From: Prosapia bicincta
Taxonomy: Eukaryota; Arthropoda; Insecta; Hemiptera; Cercopidae
NCBI GenBank assembly: GCA_036971475.1
Contig: JBAIZL010000002.1
Coordinates: 22,441,067-22,505,066, forward strand
Length of the DNA stretch: 64,000 nucleotides
Direction: 5' to 3'
Both the position numbers and the translations under genes were made by a program. Below are positions 18,011-32,200 of this stretch, in pieces. Positions within the stretch are counted from its first letter, which is position 1. Each line of letters starts with the position of its first letter. The notes under the pieces were generated by a model. The model was not told the DNA's origin, made no database searches, and worked only from the letters and a program-made list of their open reading frames with translations.

Positions 18011-18271
18011 GGCTCAGGTAAAACGATTTTTTTCAGAATCGACGGCACCATTCTTGAAAGGGTTACGGGGAAAAGGGGTGAAAGGGTTAAAAGGGTTAAC
18101 TAAAAGGATTAAAAGGGTTAATGACGTAAGACCGCCTGAAGGCGAAAGGGTTGAGGGAAAGGATTGAAAGGGTTAACTAAAAGGATTAAAAGGGTTAATG
18201 ACGTAAGACCGCCTGAAGGCTGGGTTTTCCCACGACTCAAGTGTCCCGTCTCAACAATCAACATCTCTACT

Positions 18272-18277
18272 GTCATC
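18272..18277. other. Right target site duplication (GTCATC)
   Basis: Exact copy of 1171-1176, directly after the right terminus and followed by minisatellite sequence CTCTAATATGCAGGGTATTA. Confidence 0.93.
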
Positions 18278-21200
18278 CTCTAATATGCAGGGTATTAGGG
18301 TGGTGCTTTTGTGTACTAAGGCAGGAAGATCTAACACGCTGTAATTGTGTGACATGCAGGGATATATGTGGGTGTTGTTGTGAACTATGGCTGGAAAATC
18401 TAAATTGCTGTCATTGTGTGACATACACTGTTATAGGAGGATCATTTTGTGTACTATGGCAGGAAGAAATAACGTGCTCTTATTGTGGGACATGCAGGGA
18501 TATAGAGGGGTCGATTTTTGTACTATGGCAGGAGGATCTATCGTGATGACATTTTCTGACATGCAGGGATATAAGAGGGTAGCTTTTTGTACTATGGCTG
18601 GAAGATCTAACGTACTGTCACTGTGTGACAAACAGGGTTATAGGTAAGTCATTTTGTGTACTATGGCAGGAAGAAATAACGTGCTCTTATTGTAGCACAT
18701 GCAGGGATATAGGAGGGTCATTTTGTGTACTATGGCAGAAAGAACTAACTTGCTGTTATTGTGTGAAATGCAGAGATATAGGATGGTCATTTTGTGTAGT
18801 ATGGCAGGAAGAACTAAAGTCCTGTCATTGTCAGATTTGCAGGGATATATGAGGGTCATTTTGTGTACTATAGCAGGATGAGCTAACATGCTGCCACTGT
18901 CTGAGATGAAGGAATATAGGAGGGTCGTTTTGTGTACTATGGCAGGAATGTCTAACGTGCTGTCATTGTGCGACATACATGGATACATGAGAGTCATTTT
19001 GTGTACTGTTTCAGAAGGAACTAACGTGCTGTCATTGTTTGACATGCAGGAATATAGGATGCTAGTTTTGTCTATTATGGCAGGAAGAACTAACGTGCTG
19101 TCATTATCTAACATGCAGGTGTCTAGGAGGGTAGTTTTGTTTACTATGTCCGGACGATCCAACGTGATGTCATTGTGTGATATGCATTAATATAGAACGC
19201 TAGGTTTGTGTACAATTATAGGAGGAACTAACGTGCTGTCATAGTCTGACATGCATTCATATAGGAGGGTCTTTTTGTGTACAATGCAGGAAGAACTATA
19301 GTGGTATCTTTGTCTGACATGCATTAATATAGGAGGATCGTTTTATTGTACTATGGCAGGAAGATATTACGTGCTGTCATTGCGTGACATGCAGGGTTAT
19401 AGGAGGGTCATTTTGTGTACTATGACAGGAAGAAATAACGTCCTGTCATTGCGTTACTTGCAGGGATATAGGAGTGTCGTTTACTATAATATTGCAATAA
19501 GATCTAACGTGCTGTCATCCTCTGATATGCAGGGTATTAGGGTGGTACTTTTGTGTACTAAGGCAGGAAGATCTAACCTGCTGTCATTGTGTGACATCCA
19601 GGAATATATAAGAATAGTTTTATCTACTATGGCAGGAAGAAATAACGTGCTGTCATCGTTTGACATGCAGGGATACAGGAGGGTCGTTTAGTGTACTATG
19701 GCAGGAGGATCTTACATCTGTCACTGTGTGACATGCAGGAATATAAGATGATCGTTTTTTGTACTATGGCAGGGCGATCAAACGTGCTATCATTGTGTGA
19801 CATGCAGATATATAGGACGCTAGTTTTGTCTATTATGGCAGGAAGAACTAATGTGGTGTCATTTTTTGATATGCAGAGACATAGGCGTGTCATTTTAGAA
19901 TTTATTGCAGGAGGATATAACGTACTGTCATCCTCTGATATGCAGACTATTAGGGTGGTGTTTTTGTGTACTAAGGCAGGAAGATCTAACTTGCTGTCAT
20001 TGTGTGACATAAAGGGTTATAGGAGGATCATTTTGTGTACTATGGCAGGAAGAACTAACGTGCTACAATTGTCTGGCATGCAGGGATATAGGAGGGTCGT
20101 TTTGTGTTCTATGGCAGGAATGTCTAACGCGCTATCATTGTGTGACATGCATGGATATATGATGGTCATTTTGTGTACTGTTGCAGAAAGAACTAACATG
20201 CTGCCATTGTCTGGCATGCAGGAATATAGGAGGGTCATTTTGTGTACTATGGCTGGAAAATCTAATGTGCTGTCATTGTGTGGCATGCAGGAATATAGTG
20301 GGGACGTTTTGTGTACCAAGGCAGGAGGATCTAACGCGTTGTCATTGTGTGACATGCAGGGATATATGAGGGTCATTTTGTGTACTGTTGTAGAAAGAAC
20401 TAACATGCTGTCATTGTCTGGCGTGCAGGAATATAGGAGAGTTGTTTTGTGTACTGGGGCAGGAAGATCTAACGTGCTGTCACTGTCTGGCATGCAGGAA
20501 TATAGAGGGTCGTTTTGTGTACAATAGCAGGAAGATCTAACGTCTGTCTTTGTGTGACATGCAGGAATAAAAGAGGGTCGTTTTGTGTACTTTGGCAGGA
20601 AGATCTAATGTGCTGTCAATGCCTGACATGCAGTGATACATGAGGGTCGTTTTTGTACTATGGCAGGAAGAACTAACTAGCTGTCATTGTGTGACATGCA
20701 GAGTTATAGGGGGGTCATTTTGTGTACAATGGCAGGAAGAACTAACGTGCTGAAATGGTCTGTCATGCAGGAATATAGGAGGGTCGTTTTGTGTACAATA
20801 GCAGGAAGATCTAACGTCTGTCTTTGTGTGACATGCAGGAATAAAAGAGGATCGTTTTGTGTACTTTGGCTGGAAAATCTAATGTGCTGTCATTGTGTGG
20901 CATGCAGGAATATAGTGGGGACGTTTTGTGTACCAAGGCAGGAAGATCTAACGCGTTGTCATTGTGTGACATGCAGGGATATATGAAGGTCATTTTGTGT
21001 ACTGTTGTAGAAAGAACTAACATGCTGTCATTGTCTGGCGTGCAGGAATATAGGAGAGTTGTTTTGTGTACTGGGGCAGGAAGATCTAACGTGCTGTCAT
21101 TGTCTGGCATGCAGGAATAAAAGAGGGTCGTTTTGTGTACTTTGGCAGGAAGATCTAATGTGCTGTCAATGTCTGACATGCAGTGATACATGAGGGTCGT

Positions 21201-24200
21201 TTTTTGTACTATGGCAGGAAGAACTAACTAGCTGTCATTGTGTGACATGCAGAGTTATAGGGGGGTCATTTTGTGTACAATGGCAGGAAGAACTAACGTG
21301 CTGAAATGGTCTGTCATGCAGGAATATAGGAGGGTCGTTTTGTGTACTAAGGCAGGCAAATTTAACGTGCTGCCATTGTGTGACTAGCAGGGATATATCA
21401 GGGTACTTTTGTGTACTGTTGCAGAAAGAACTAACGTGCTGAAATGGTCTGTCATGCAAGAATATAGGAGGGTCGTTTTGTGTACTAAGGCAGGCAAATT
21501 TAACGTGCTGCCATTGTGTGACTAGCAGGGATATATCAGGGTAATTTTGTGTACTGTTGCAGAAAGAACTAACGAGCTGTCATTGTGTGACATGCAGGAA
21601 TATAGGAGGCTAGGTTTGTGCACTATGGCAGGAAGATCTAACGTGCTGTCATTGTGTGACATACACGGTTATAAGAGGGCCATTTTAAGTTCTATGGCAG
21701 GAAGAAATAACATGTTGTCATTTTATGACATACAGGGATATAGGGGGGTAATTTTGTGTATTATGGCAGGAAGAAAAAACGTGCTGTCATTGTGTGACAT
21801 GCAGAGATATAGGAGGGTCATTTTGTGTACTATGGTAGGAAGAACTAAAGGAACTGTCATTGTGTGACAATCAGGGATACAGGAGAATCGTGTTTTGTAC
21901 TATGCCAGGTAGGACTAACTTGCTGCCATTGTGTGGCATGCAGGAATATAGGGGGGGGGGGGGTTGTGTACTAAGGCAGGAAGTTCTAACGCGTTGTCAT
22001 TGTGTGACATGCAGGGATATATAAGGGTCTTTTTGTGTACTGTTGTAGAAAGAACTAACACGCTGTCATTGTCTGGCGTGCAGGTATATAAGAGGGTCGT
22101 TTTGTGCACTATGGCAGGAAAATCTAACGTTCTGTCATTGTCTGATATGAAGGAATATAGGGGGTCGTTTTTTGTACAATAACATGAAGATCTAAGGTCT
22201 GTCTTTGTGTGACATGCAGGAATATAAGAGGATCGTTTTGTGCACTATGGCAGGAAGATCTAACGTGCTGTCACTGTCTGGCATGCAGGAATATAGGGGG
22301 TCGCTTTTTGTACAATAACATGAAGATCTAAGGTCTGTCTTTGTGTGACATGCAGGAATATAAGAGGATCGTTTTGTGTACTATGGCAGAAAAATCTAAC
22401 GTTCTGTCATTGTCTGATATGAAGGAATATAGGGGGTCGTTTTTAGTACAATAACATGAAGATCTAAGGTCTGTCTTTGTGTGACATGCAGGAATATAAG
22501 AGGATCGTTTTGTGCACTATGGCAGGAAAATCTAACGTTCTGTCATTGTCTGATATGAAGGAATATAGGGGGTCGTTTTTTGTACAATAACATGAAGATC
22601 TAAGGTCTGTCTTTGTGTGACATGCAGGAATATAAGAGGATCGTTTTGTGTACTATGGCAGAAAAATCTAACGTTCTGTCATTGTCTGATATGAAGGAAT
22701 ATAGGGGGTCGTTTTTTGTACAATAACATGAAGATCTAAGGTCTGTCTTTGTGTGACATGCAGGAATATAAGAGGGTCGTTTTGTGTACTATGGCAGAAA
22801 AATCTAACGTTCTGTCATTGTCTGATATGAAGGAATATAGGGGGTCGTTTTTAGTACAATAACATGAAGATCTAAGGTCTGTCTTTGTGTGACATGCAGG
22901 AATATAAGAGGATCGTTTTGTTCACTATGGCAGGAAGATCTAACGTGCTGTCACTGTCTGGCATGCAGGAATATAGGGGGTCGTTTTTTGTACAATAACA
23001 TGAAGATCTAAGGTCTGTCTTTGTGTGACATGCAGGAATATAAGAGGATCGTTTTGTGCACTATGGCAGGAAGATCTAACGTGCTGTCACTGTCTGGCAT
23101 GCAGGAATATAGGGGGTCGTTTTTTGTACAATAACATGAAGATCTAAGGTCTGTCTTTGTGTGACATGCAGGAATATAACAGGATCGTTTTGTGCACTAT
23201 GGCAGGAAAATCTAACGTTCTGTCATTGTCTGATATGAAGGAATATAGGGGGTCGTTTTTTGTACAATAACATGAAGATCTAAGGTCTGTCTTTGTGTGA
23301 CATGCAGGAATATAAGAGGGTCGTTTTGTGTACTATGGCAGAAAAATCTAACGTTCTGTCATTGTCTGATATGAAGGAATATAGGGGGTCGTTTTTTGTA
23401 CAATAACATGAAGATCTAAGGTCTGTCTTTGTGTGACATGCAGGAATATAAGAGGATCGTTTTGTGCACTATGGCAGGAAAATCTAACGTTCTGTCATTT
23501 GTCTGGCATCCAGGCATATAGGGGGGTCGTTTTGAGTACTATGGCGGAAGATCTAACGTGCTGCCATTGTGTGACATGCAGGGATATATGAGGGTCATTT
23601 TGTGTACTGTTGCAGAAAGAACTAACGAGCTGTCATTGTGTGACGTGGAGGAATATAAGAGGGTCGTTTGGTGTATTATGGCAGGAAAATCTAACGTGCT
23701 GTCATTGTCTAGCATGCAGGAATATAGGACTGCCGTTTTGTGTACTGGTGCAGGAAGATCTAACGTGCTGTCATTGTGTGATATGCATTAATATATGACG
23801 CTCATTTTGTGTACTATGGCAGGAAGAACTAACGTGCTGCCATTGTCTAATATGCAGGGATTTTTAATGGTAGTTTATGGTTTATGGCAGGACGTACTAA
23901 CGTGCTGTCATTGTGTGATATGCATTAATATATGACGGTCATTTTGTGTACTATGGCAGGAAGAACTAACGTGCTGCCATTGTCTAATATGCAGGGATTT
24001 TTAATGGTAGTTTTATGGTTTATGGCAGGACGTACTAACGTGCTGTCATTGTGTGATATGCATTAATATATGACGGTCATTTTGTGTACTATGGCAGGAA
24101 GAACTAACGTGCTGCCATTGTCTAATATGCAGGGATTTTTAATGGTAGTTTTATGGTTTATGGCAGGACGTACTAACGAGCTGTCATTATATGATTAGCA

Positions 24201-24250
24201 GGGATTTAGGGGGGTGGGGTTTTCCTCTCTATGGCAGGATATAGGTAAGT
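18278..24250. repeat. 69-bp minisatellite, right part
   Basis: Continuation of the left array, about 85 units, with variants such as GTCATTGTGTGACATGCAGG and GTCATTGTCTGGCATGCAGG. Long open frames on both strands (up to 278 codons at 19691-20527) follow from the 69-bp period. Several segmental duplications are visible, such as 20520-20800 repeated at about 20810-21300. It degrades after 24180. Confidence 0.92.
22170..23490. repeat. 136-bp dimeric higher-order repeat
   Basis: Ten copies of a two-unit block with a 136-bp period; AACATGAAGATCTAAGGTCT recurs at 22181, 22317, 22453, 22589 and onward. One of the two units is about 67 bp, so frames do not stay open across this part. The copies are more alike than surrounding units, suggesting recent amplification. 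Confidence 0.88.
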
Positions 24251-24339
24251 GCTATCACTGTCTTATTTGCAGGTATTTAGCTAATTATTTTTTTTGCAAA
24301 AAGTTAAAACGTTTTGTGGGTTGTGGGATATGCTGGGCT

Positions 24340-25170
24340 TTAGGGTGAGATAAGTGATGGAGATTATATCCCTTAGTTAGATAACTAGAAAATAACACCT
24401 AGTTAGATAGGTAATATACCAACAGCGTTAGGATGAGTTTCACCCTGTAACTATGTATGAAATGAGTATCGTGTGAAATGAATTCTGATTGAGATAGGAC
24501 ATGATGGTAACATACCCACCGCGTTCCGAAGAATTCCACATCGGAACTATCTGCGAAGTATCTTCGGGAAATAACACTTAGTTATATAGGTAATATACCC
24601 ACTGCGTTAGGATGTGTTTCACCCCCTAACTATCTTTAACGTATCTTGTGAAATGAACTCTGATTGAGATAGGACATGATGGTAATATACCCACTGTGTT
24701 CCGAAGGATTCCACATCGGAACTATCTGCGAAGTATCTTCGGAAAATTAACACTTAGTTAGATAGGTAGTATACCCACTGCGTTAGGATGAGTTTAATTC
24801 CGTAACTATCTGTATGAAATGAATATCTTGTGAAATGATCTCTGAGTGAGATAGAACGTGATGGTAATATACCCACCGCGTTCCGAAGGATTCCACATCG
24901 GAACTATCTGTGAAGTATCTCCGGAAAGTAACACTTACTTAGATAGGTAATATACCCACTGCTTTAGGATGTATTTCACCCCGTAACTATCTGTAGGAAG
25001 TGAGTATCTTGTGAAATAAATTCTGAGTGAGATAGGACATGATGGTAATATACCCACCGCGTTCCGAAGGATTCCTCATCGGAACTATCTGTGAAGTATC
25101 TTCGGAAAATAACACTTAGTTAGATAGGTAGTATACCCATTACTTCCTTATGCATTTCACTCCGGATCTA
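24340..25170. repeat. ~178-bp tandem repeat, about 4.5 copies
   Basis: AACAC(C/T)(T/A)AGTTAGATAGGTA recurs at about 24394, 24574, 24749, 24929 and 25109. Each unit contains GTTCCGA followed by TCGGAAC 11 bp later, a potential hairpin, and a second dyad of CCGAAG and CTTCGG. The array abuts the orphan peptide exon at 25198. Confidence 0.85.
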
Positions 25171-25197
25171 TGTGTCTTTGGATGAAACACATTTTGT

Positions 25198-25308
25198 TTA
25201 GTAAGTGAAAGGTGGTATACAATAGCACATTCCATGAATGCACGTCAGCCCGCTGCAGTATATGTCTGGTATCCAACCGTACCCTTCATAGTAATGCGCA
25301 AGATTGCA
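25198..25308 (-). pseudogene. Orphan second exon of knottin-like peptide gene
   Basis: Minus strand: a pyrimidine-rich stretch with TTTCAG ends at the acceptor AG (25310-25309), then an open exon begins TGC at 25308 and stops at TAA 25200-25198 (36 codons). It is similar to the exons at 28720-28881 and 32748-32891 (GYGW about residue 9-12, then Cys18, Cys23, Cys28 and Cys30), but the first Cys of the Cys-Cys pair is Tyr17, the tail is short and no AATAAA follows closely. No signal-peptide exon of its own lies between it and 28720. It may be a dead duplicate, or an alternative last exon for the gene whose first exon is at 31131-31220. Confidence 0.6.
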
Positions 25309-25992
25309 CTGAAACAATAAATAGGGTTACTAACAACAAATAGGTAACAATAATTGTTCGTCGAATTGATTAATTGGAAAATTAAAATACAGTATTATAA
25401 ATTATAATTTCAAAAAATAAGATAGCCTATGAGTTTTCATTATAAATGTGGTTAGATTGATTATTACTGAAGAGGAAAGTTTAACTAGATGTGGCTATGC
25501 AATAATCATATAGAAGCAGTAACGGTTCCAAACTCTCTAGAGGAAAGAAGAATGACGAATATTTTACGGGTTTAGCAATAAATATATGTAGATAGTACTG
25601 GATATAGATATGTGTTACCTATTTACATCTAGCTTTATATATTAGAGCCAGGAGAACACTTTATGTGATGGGGAATTATGCAGTTATATAATTATCTACA
25701 TTTTACTATAATTCTTCTTACTAAGACTTCGGCCCCTGTATAAGTATCTATGTGTAAATTGGTTTAACTTTCCTTTAAATAGTAAATACTTAAAAAACAA
25801 ATATATCTAATTCTTTTCTGTAGGTAAACTAAATGAGCTAGTTCCTATAGAGGTCGTGTAAAATTATCATCAAATATCTACTCTAGTCATTCTGCTTTGT
25901 TTCCTGGCCTTGGTTTTGAAATATGGTTGTTTTCTTCAATTGCGTGTACGATGGGGCTATCCTCAACTCATTTTGCTTCTCCTCCCTCCTTG
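25309..25992. other. AT-rich intergenic or intronic sequence
   Basis: Nothing coding is recognised. Downstream at 25993 it grades into TC and CA microsatellite. Confidence 0.5.
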
Positions 25993-26206
25993 TCTCTCTC
26001 TCTCTCTCTCACACACAAACACAAGCTCGAGCGCGCACACACACACACGCACAGACACGCGTAAACACACACACACACACGCACAGACACGCGTAAACAC
26101 ACACACACGCACAGACACGCGCACACACACGCGTGCGTGCACACACACGCGTGCGCGAACACACACACAAACACACACACACACACACAATCACATACAC
26201 ACACTG

Positions 26207-26246
<40 letters not shown>

Positions 26247-26259
26247 ACATACACACACT

Positions 26260-26290
<31 letters not shown>
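25993..26290. repeat. (TC)n/(CA)n microsatellite
   Basis: CT repeats followed by CA repeats interspersed with CGCACAGACACGCG motifs and CAATCACATACACA blocks. The Cys/Val- and His/Thr-rich frames across it are artefacts. Confidence 0.95.
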
Positions 26291-26489
26291 TTTTTGAAAA
26301 CAATAAATGTTTTCTACTTCTGAGTAGTTTTGGAAAACCAATAGTTGAGGACGCTTACCATTTCGAAATAAAATTCAAAAAACGTACGGTTAACCTTTAT
26401 ACACTACTAGGGGCTTGTAGGGGCAAATGCTGCTATTCATATTTAAAAAAAAAATTAACTTTTGTATAGTAATTTTATTTTTTAATTCA

Positions 26490-26910
26490 AATTAATTTAA
26501 TATAATTCAAATTTTTTTAACAAAATTTCCCCATAAACTATATATTTTTGTGAATGTGTTTTTAGTTTGATTTTTCTGACCAACCGTATTAACAATATGT
26601 ATCTTTAATCCATTTTGAGATTTTACTCGACCTAGAGCAACATAAAGCTGACCGTGTGTAAAAACAGGTTTAGTCTATTGAAGCCTTATTTATAGTCTAG
26701 TTATTGTAAATGTAAGTCTTAAAGGAAATTTATTCTTTTTCGTTTGCAATGGCGTGTTAGGATCTGTTAATAGTAAGTTAATTATTGTTAAAAATATGAT
26801 TTTTCCTTTTCCAGAACCAGTTTTTAATTTCTAATTTAATACCCTTGTTAAACATATCTAGTACGATAAGACGTACTCTCATTAAGTAAACCTGATCAAA
26901 AAGTGCATAT
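26490..26910 (-). pseudogene. Helitron-type (Pif1-family) helicase C-terminal relic
   Basis: Read on the minus strand, this gives the C-terminal landmarks of Helitron helicases in order: MRVRLIVLDMFNKGIKLEI (normally GTRL..), then LTDPNTPLQTKKNKFPLRL, then KPVFTHGQLYVALGRVKS at about 26610-26675 and a trailing basic region ending near 26500. Several stops and a frame change interrupt it, and the motor domain and Rep domain are absent. A decayed transposon fragment, unrelated to the Polinton. Confidence 0.7.
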
Positions 26911-28174
26911 TTATTATGTCTAATTATCTTTTAATACTGTTAAAATATTTGTACTCAGCTGTTTTTAATATAATAATTGTACAGCTGTTTCTCAGCTGAA
27001 ATATTTGAAAATCATACTCAGCTGTTTTTCATTGCAATGTATTTTTTATGGAGATTTTTGGTAACTTTAAGTTCCTCAAAACCGGATGAATGTAAATTGA
27101 GAAAACCCTATATTTTCTCCCGTTCCTTCGTGCCAATACCTTTAATTTGAAACATCTCCCAGCTCCCACAATTTTTCTCTCAAAATTCGGCTTACAAAAT
27201 TATATATAAGGATGTAGGGATTTGGGAATTACATATAATTGAAATGAACAACATAACGATCGAGAGATTTTAAGGAAATGAAGGTCTGAACATTATTTGA
27301 CAAGTAGTGAAGCTACAAAATTTAAAATTTTTGGATAGCAAAATGGGTAATATTTGACTAAATTGTGTACAATGTTTTTTCACAGACGTACCTAATTATA
27401 GGTTCTAAGCAAGAAATAGTCTTCGTAGTACATAAATACTGCTGAAAATTAGCAAAATGTGTGATATAATCTCAGTGAAACAACGCGCACAAAACAGTAT
27501 AAACAAAAATATAAACATACTTCACAAACTACCCAGTTAATATAAATAAGATCATAAAACATTAATACAACTTTATTAAGGGTGAAACAAATCATAAAGC
27601 TTCAATTCGCATGTAACTATATACCCTACTCGTAGCCAACTTTTACACACATAGAATACGTAACTCCTGCTATTTTGACCCTGTTAATTTATATTTAGTA
27701 TTGTGCCTATATAGTTTATTGATAATTTAGCCTTTATTTTTATGATTCAGCTATACAAGCGATGATGGCTTGTATCATACATCTTTCTCGTCAGACCCAG
27801 ACCTGTCATTTCATCTTGTTTGGAACTGTATTAAACTTATTTAGCGCTTATTAAAGCTACTTTCCTCTCTTACTCCTACCTGTATATATAGGTTTGCAAG
27901 TAATGGGGAGGAACTTTTAATAACAATTATTTACCTGAAGTGTCTATAAAGGCAAATTAGAGCGTCGCCTTTGTTGTCATGCTTTAACTGTCCAATGCGA
28001 TCGTGGCTTGTAACCTTTTCGGGTTAAAAATAGGCTTTTCTCTTTTCGTTTTTCTCTTTACATACTTGAATTCAATGTATATTCTCTTGTGTTTGGGTTT
28101 TGTTTATTTTTTTCTCAATCATTTAAACTACGTTAATGTTATAAATAATAATCGAGCTAGCTTGTGAATTAAAG
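26911..28174. other. AT-rich non-coding sequence
   Basis: No gene or clear repeat family was recognised. CAGCTGTTTTTxAT motifs recur near 26955-27030. Confidence 0.45.
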
Positions 28175-28354
28175 TTATAAACACAATATATATACACAAC
28201 CCACAATTGTAATATTTTTTTTTCATGATCGTTTCGATTACTCATCAGTTAAAGTTATATTTTTCTAATAGCATCACTGATAATGATAAGTCATCGAAAC
28301 GCGTATAAAAAACGTTTTATAATTGTGAATCGTAAATTTTTATTGTGTTTATAC
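28175..28354. repeat. Palindromic element with paired hammerhead-like motifs
   Basis: Two arms of about 75-80 bp in inverted orientation (28175-28249 and 28275-28354). The right arm reads ACTGATAATGATAAGTCATC followed by GAAACG. The left arm, on the minus strand, reads ACTGATGAGTAATCGAAACG. Both outer flanks then share TAATTGTG/ACAATTGTG and TATTGTGTTTATA. CTGATGA...CGAAAC is the conserved core of hammerhead ribozymes, and paired copies are known from Penelope-like element ends. Stem lengths here are very short, so activity is doubtful. Confidence 0.5.
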
Positions 28355-28719
28355 GTATGCTGTCTTAAAATATAAAAATAGGTAACAATCTATAATGTAA
28401 AAAAAATAAAATGGGTCTCAAAAATGTTTAAGATTGTTCAGAAGACCCCATATATTAAATACTGAGACGTCAGCATTGAATAATTCAGTATCTTCAACCT
28501 ACTTATAAAAAACCGTATCTCGGATTCTATCCTCTTTCTGGCATATATTTTGTTGCCAACAGAAATAGATCATATTGCTAACGGGCGTAGATATCTACCT
28601 TCCACGGTTCGTATAGTATCTGGAACTATCTAGATAATATCTTCTGCAGCTGACATTTTCTGTAAGGTTGAGAAAAGGGTAGAAAAGCCTTTTACGTTTC
28701 GCAATTATTTATTTGATAT
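28355..28719. other. Non-coding, 3' flank of peptide gene B
   Basis: No gene. AATAAA on the minus strand (28713-28708) is the probable polyadenylation signal of the gene ending at 28720. Confidence 0.5.
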
Positions 28720-31220
<2,501 letters not shown>

Positions 31221-31561
31221 TACTGTGTTAGGTTGGTAACTACGATGTCACAAAGGGGAATCACAGCTAAATAGCTTTTGTTTGTTTACATTTGCAACTT
31301 TTCTAACCATAAATATATTGTATAACATTGCGCACAACAAAGCTGTATTTCATAAGTTTTTATAAAGAAAAATGGCGTCCTTTTGTTTAATTTGCAAAAG
31401 AAAGTTGTGCAAGGCCAATAAACTATGAGATTTTCTCTCTTTGTTTGTTTTTTTTCTTTTGCATTCTTTGACTTTGACGTAAAAATTTGAAACTACTTGT
31501 TAAAGTATGGTCTAATGTAGATAACTTGAAAAAAAAATTAATATGTTTTAAAACATATAAA

Positions 31562-31574
31562 ACACACACACACT

Positions 31575-31607
<33 letters not shown>

Positions 31608-31608
31608 T
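31562..31608. repeat. (CA)n(TA)n microsatellite
   Basis: CA repeats with one CTCACA interruption followed by a short TA run. Confidence 0.93.
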
Positions 31609-31799
31609 TATGTACTACTATATACTCTATTCATAAATATGGTATCTAGCTCATTTTTACAAAATTTTCTAATTTAATATTGTAAAACAAGAGAATGGGA
31701 TAAAACTATCCTAGGCGTGAGTTAATTGGGATAATAGTTCGTCACATACCCTTGACGACGCATCCATATTTGGTCGGACGTAGGATAATAATTATTCTA

Positions 31800-32200
31800 T
31801 AGTTACATTTAATCCAAATATTTTAACGAAATGAAAAAATATTACTGCCATTGAGAACATTAACAAATAATATAGACAAACATTTTGAAGCCAATTACCT
31901 CTAAAAATAATGTAATAAATAATTACAGTTAATATAAATACATCAGAATGTGCCTTATATATTAATACACAAATAAAAATCAGGATATTAGGTGGCAAAA
32001 TAGAAAATGATAATTAATAATAAAACAATTTATTTGAATTTAATTGTTGAAATAATGTTTGAAAAGTGTTATACACTACACGTTTAAAAACTTGAGTGAA
32101 CGAAAAAAAAGTTTTTTATTAAATATTGGAAAATTGAATGAAATATATAAATATAAATAGAGAGAGTGTGATCTAATAGAAGATATTGAAGAAAAACAAT
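31800..32200 (+). repeat. Partial dispersed repeat copy
   Basis: Shares GTTATACACTACACGTTTAA (like the segment at about 33270), the CTTGAGTGxA motif and AGAGAGTGTGATCTAATAGA with the other copies. Short frames across it are not convincing genes. Confidence 0.5.

Larger units (their letters stand above)
1177..18271. mobile_element. Polinton/Maverick element, degraded copy
   Basis: This is a 17,095-bp element with a 6-bp target duplication, long terminal inverted repeats starting AG, and the recognisable Polinton gene set: polymerase B relic, retroviral-type integrase with chromodomain, FtsK/HerA-type packaging ATPase, adenain-type protease, double jelly-roll major capsid and single jelly-roll minor capsid. 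It also carries a PLA2-like protein, a fibre-like repeat protein and an IAP-like gene. It sits inside a minisatellite. Most core genes carry frameshifts, deletions or key substitutions, so the copy is probably not autonomous. TIR copies differ by scattered substitutions and by repeat number, which suggests an old insertion. Family identity follows from gene content and termini; the subfamily is not determined. Confidence 0.95.
16784..18271 (-). repeat. Right terminal inverted repeat
   Basis: About 1.49 kb, the inverted partner of 1177-2572. It ends ...CATCTCTACT, complementary to the left AGTAGAGATG. It carries the same 77-bp tandem duplication (TGACGTAA at 18122-18129 and 18199-18206; GCCTGAAGGC at 18134-18143 and 18211-18220), the tRNA-like block (17955-18010) and a longer AACCCTTTC array (17580-17852). 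The length difference from the left copy lies mainly in that array. Confidence 0.93.

Noticed and set aside
17940..18030. Functional tRNA gene
   Set aside because: Boxes are present but no acceptor stem or full cloverleaf was found, and the block is duplicated in both TIRs.
1177..18271. Endogenous retrovirus or LTR element, because of the integrase
   Set aside because: Repeats at the ends are inverted, not direct, and capsid, ATPase, protease and polymerase relic are of the Polinton type; no reverse transcriptase.
19691..20527. 278-codon plus-strand frame in the minisatellite
   Set aside because: It is a run of 69-bp satellite units. The opposite strand is also open, the repeats are degenerate, and there is no protein-like composition or start context.
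25910..26469. Frames rich in Thr/His or Cys/Val across the CA microsatellite
   Set aside because: Direct translation of a dinucleotide repeat; no gene.
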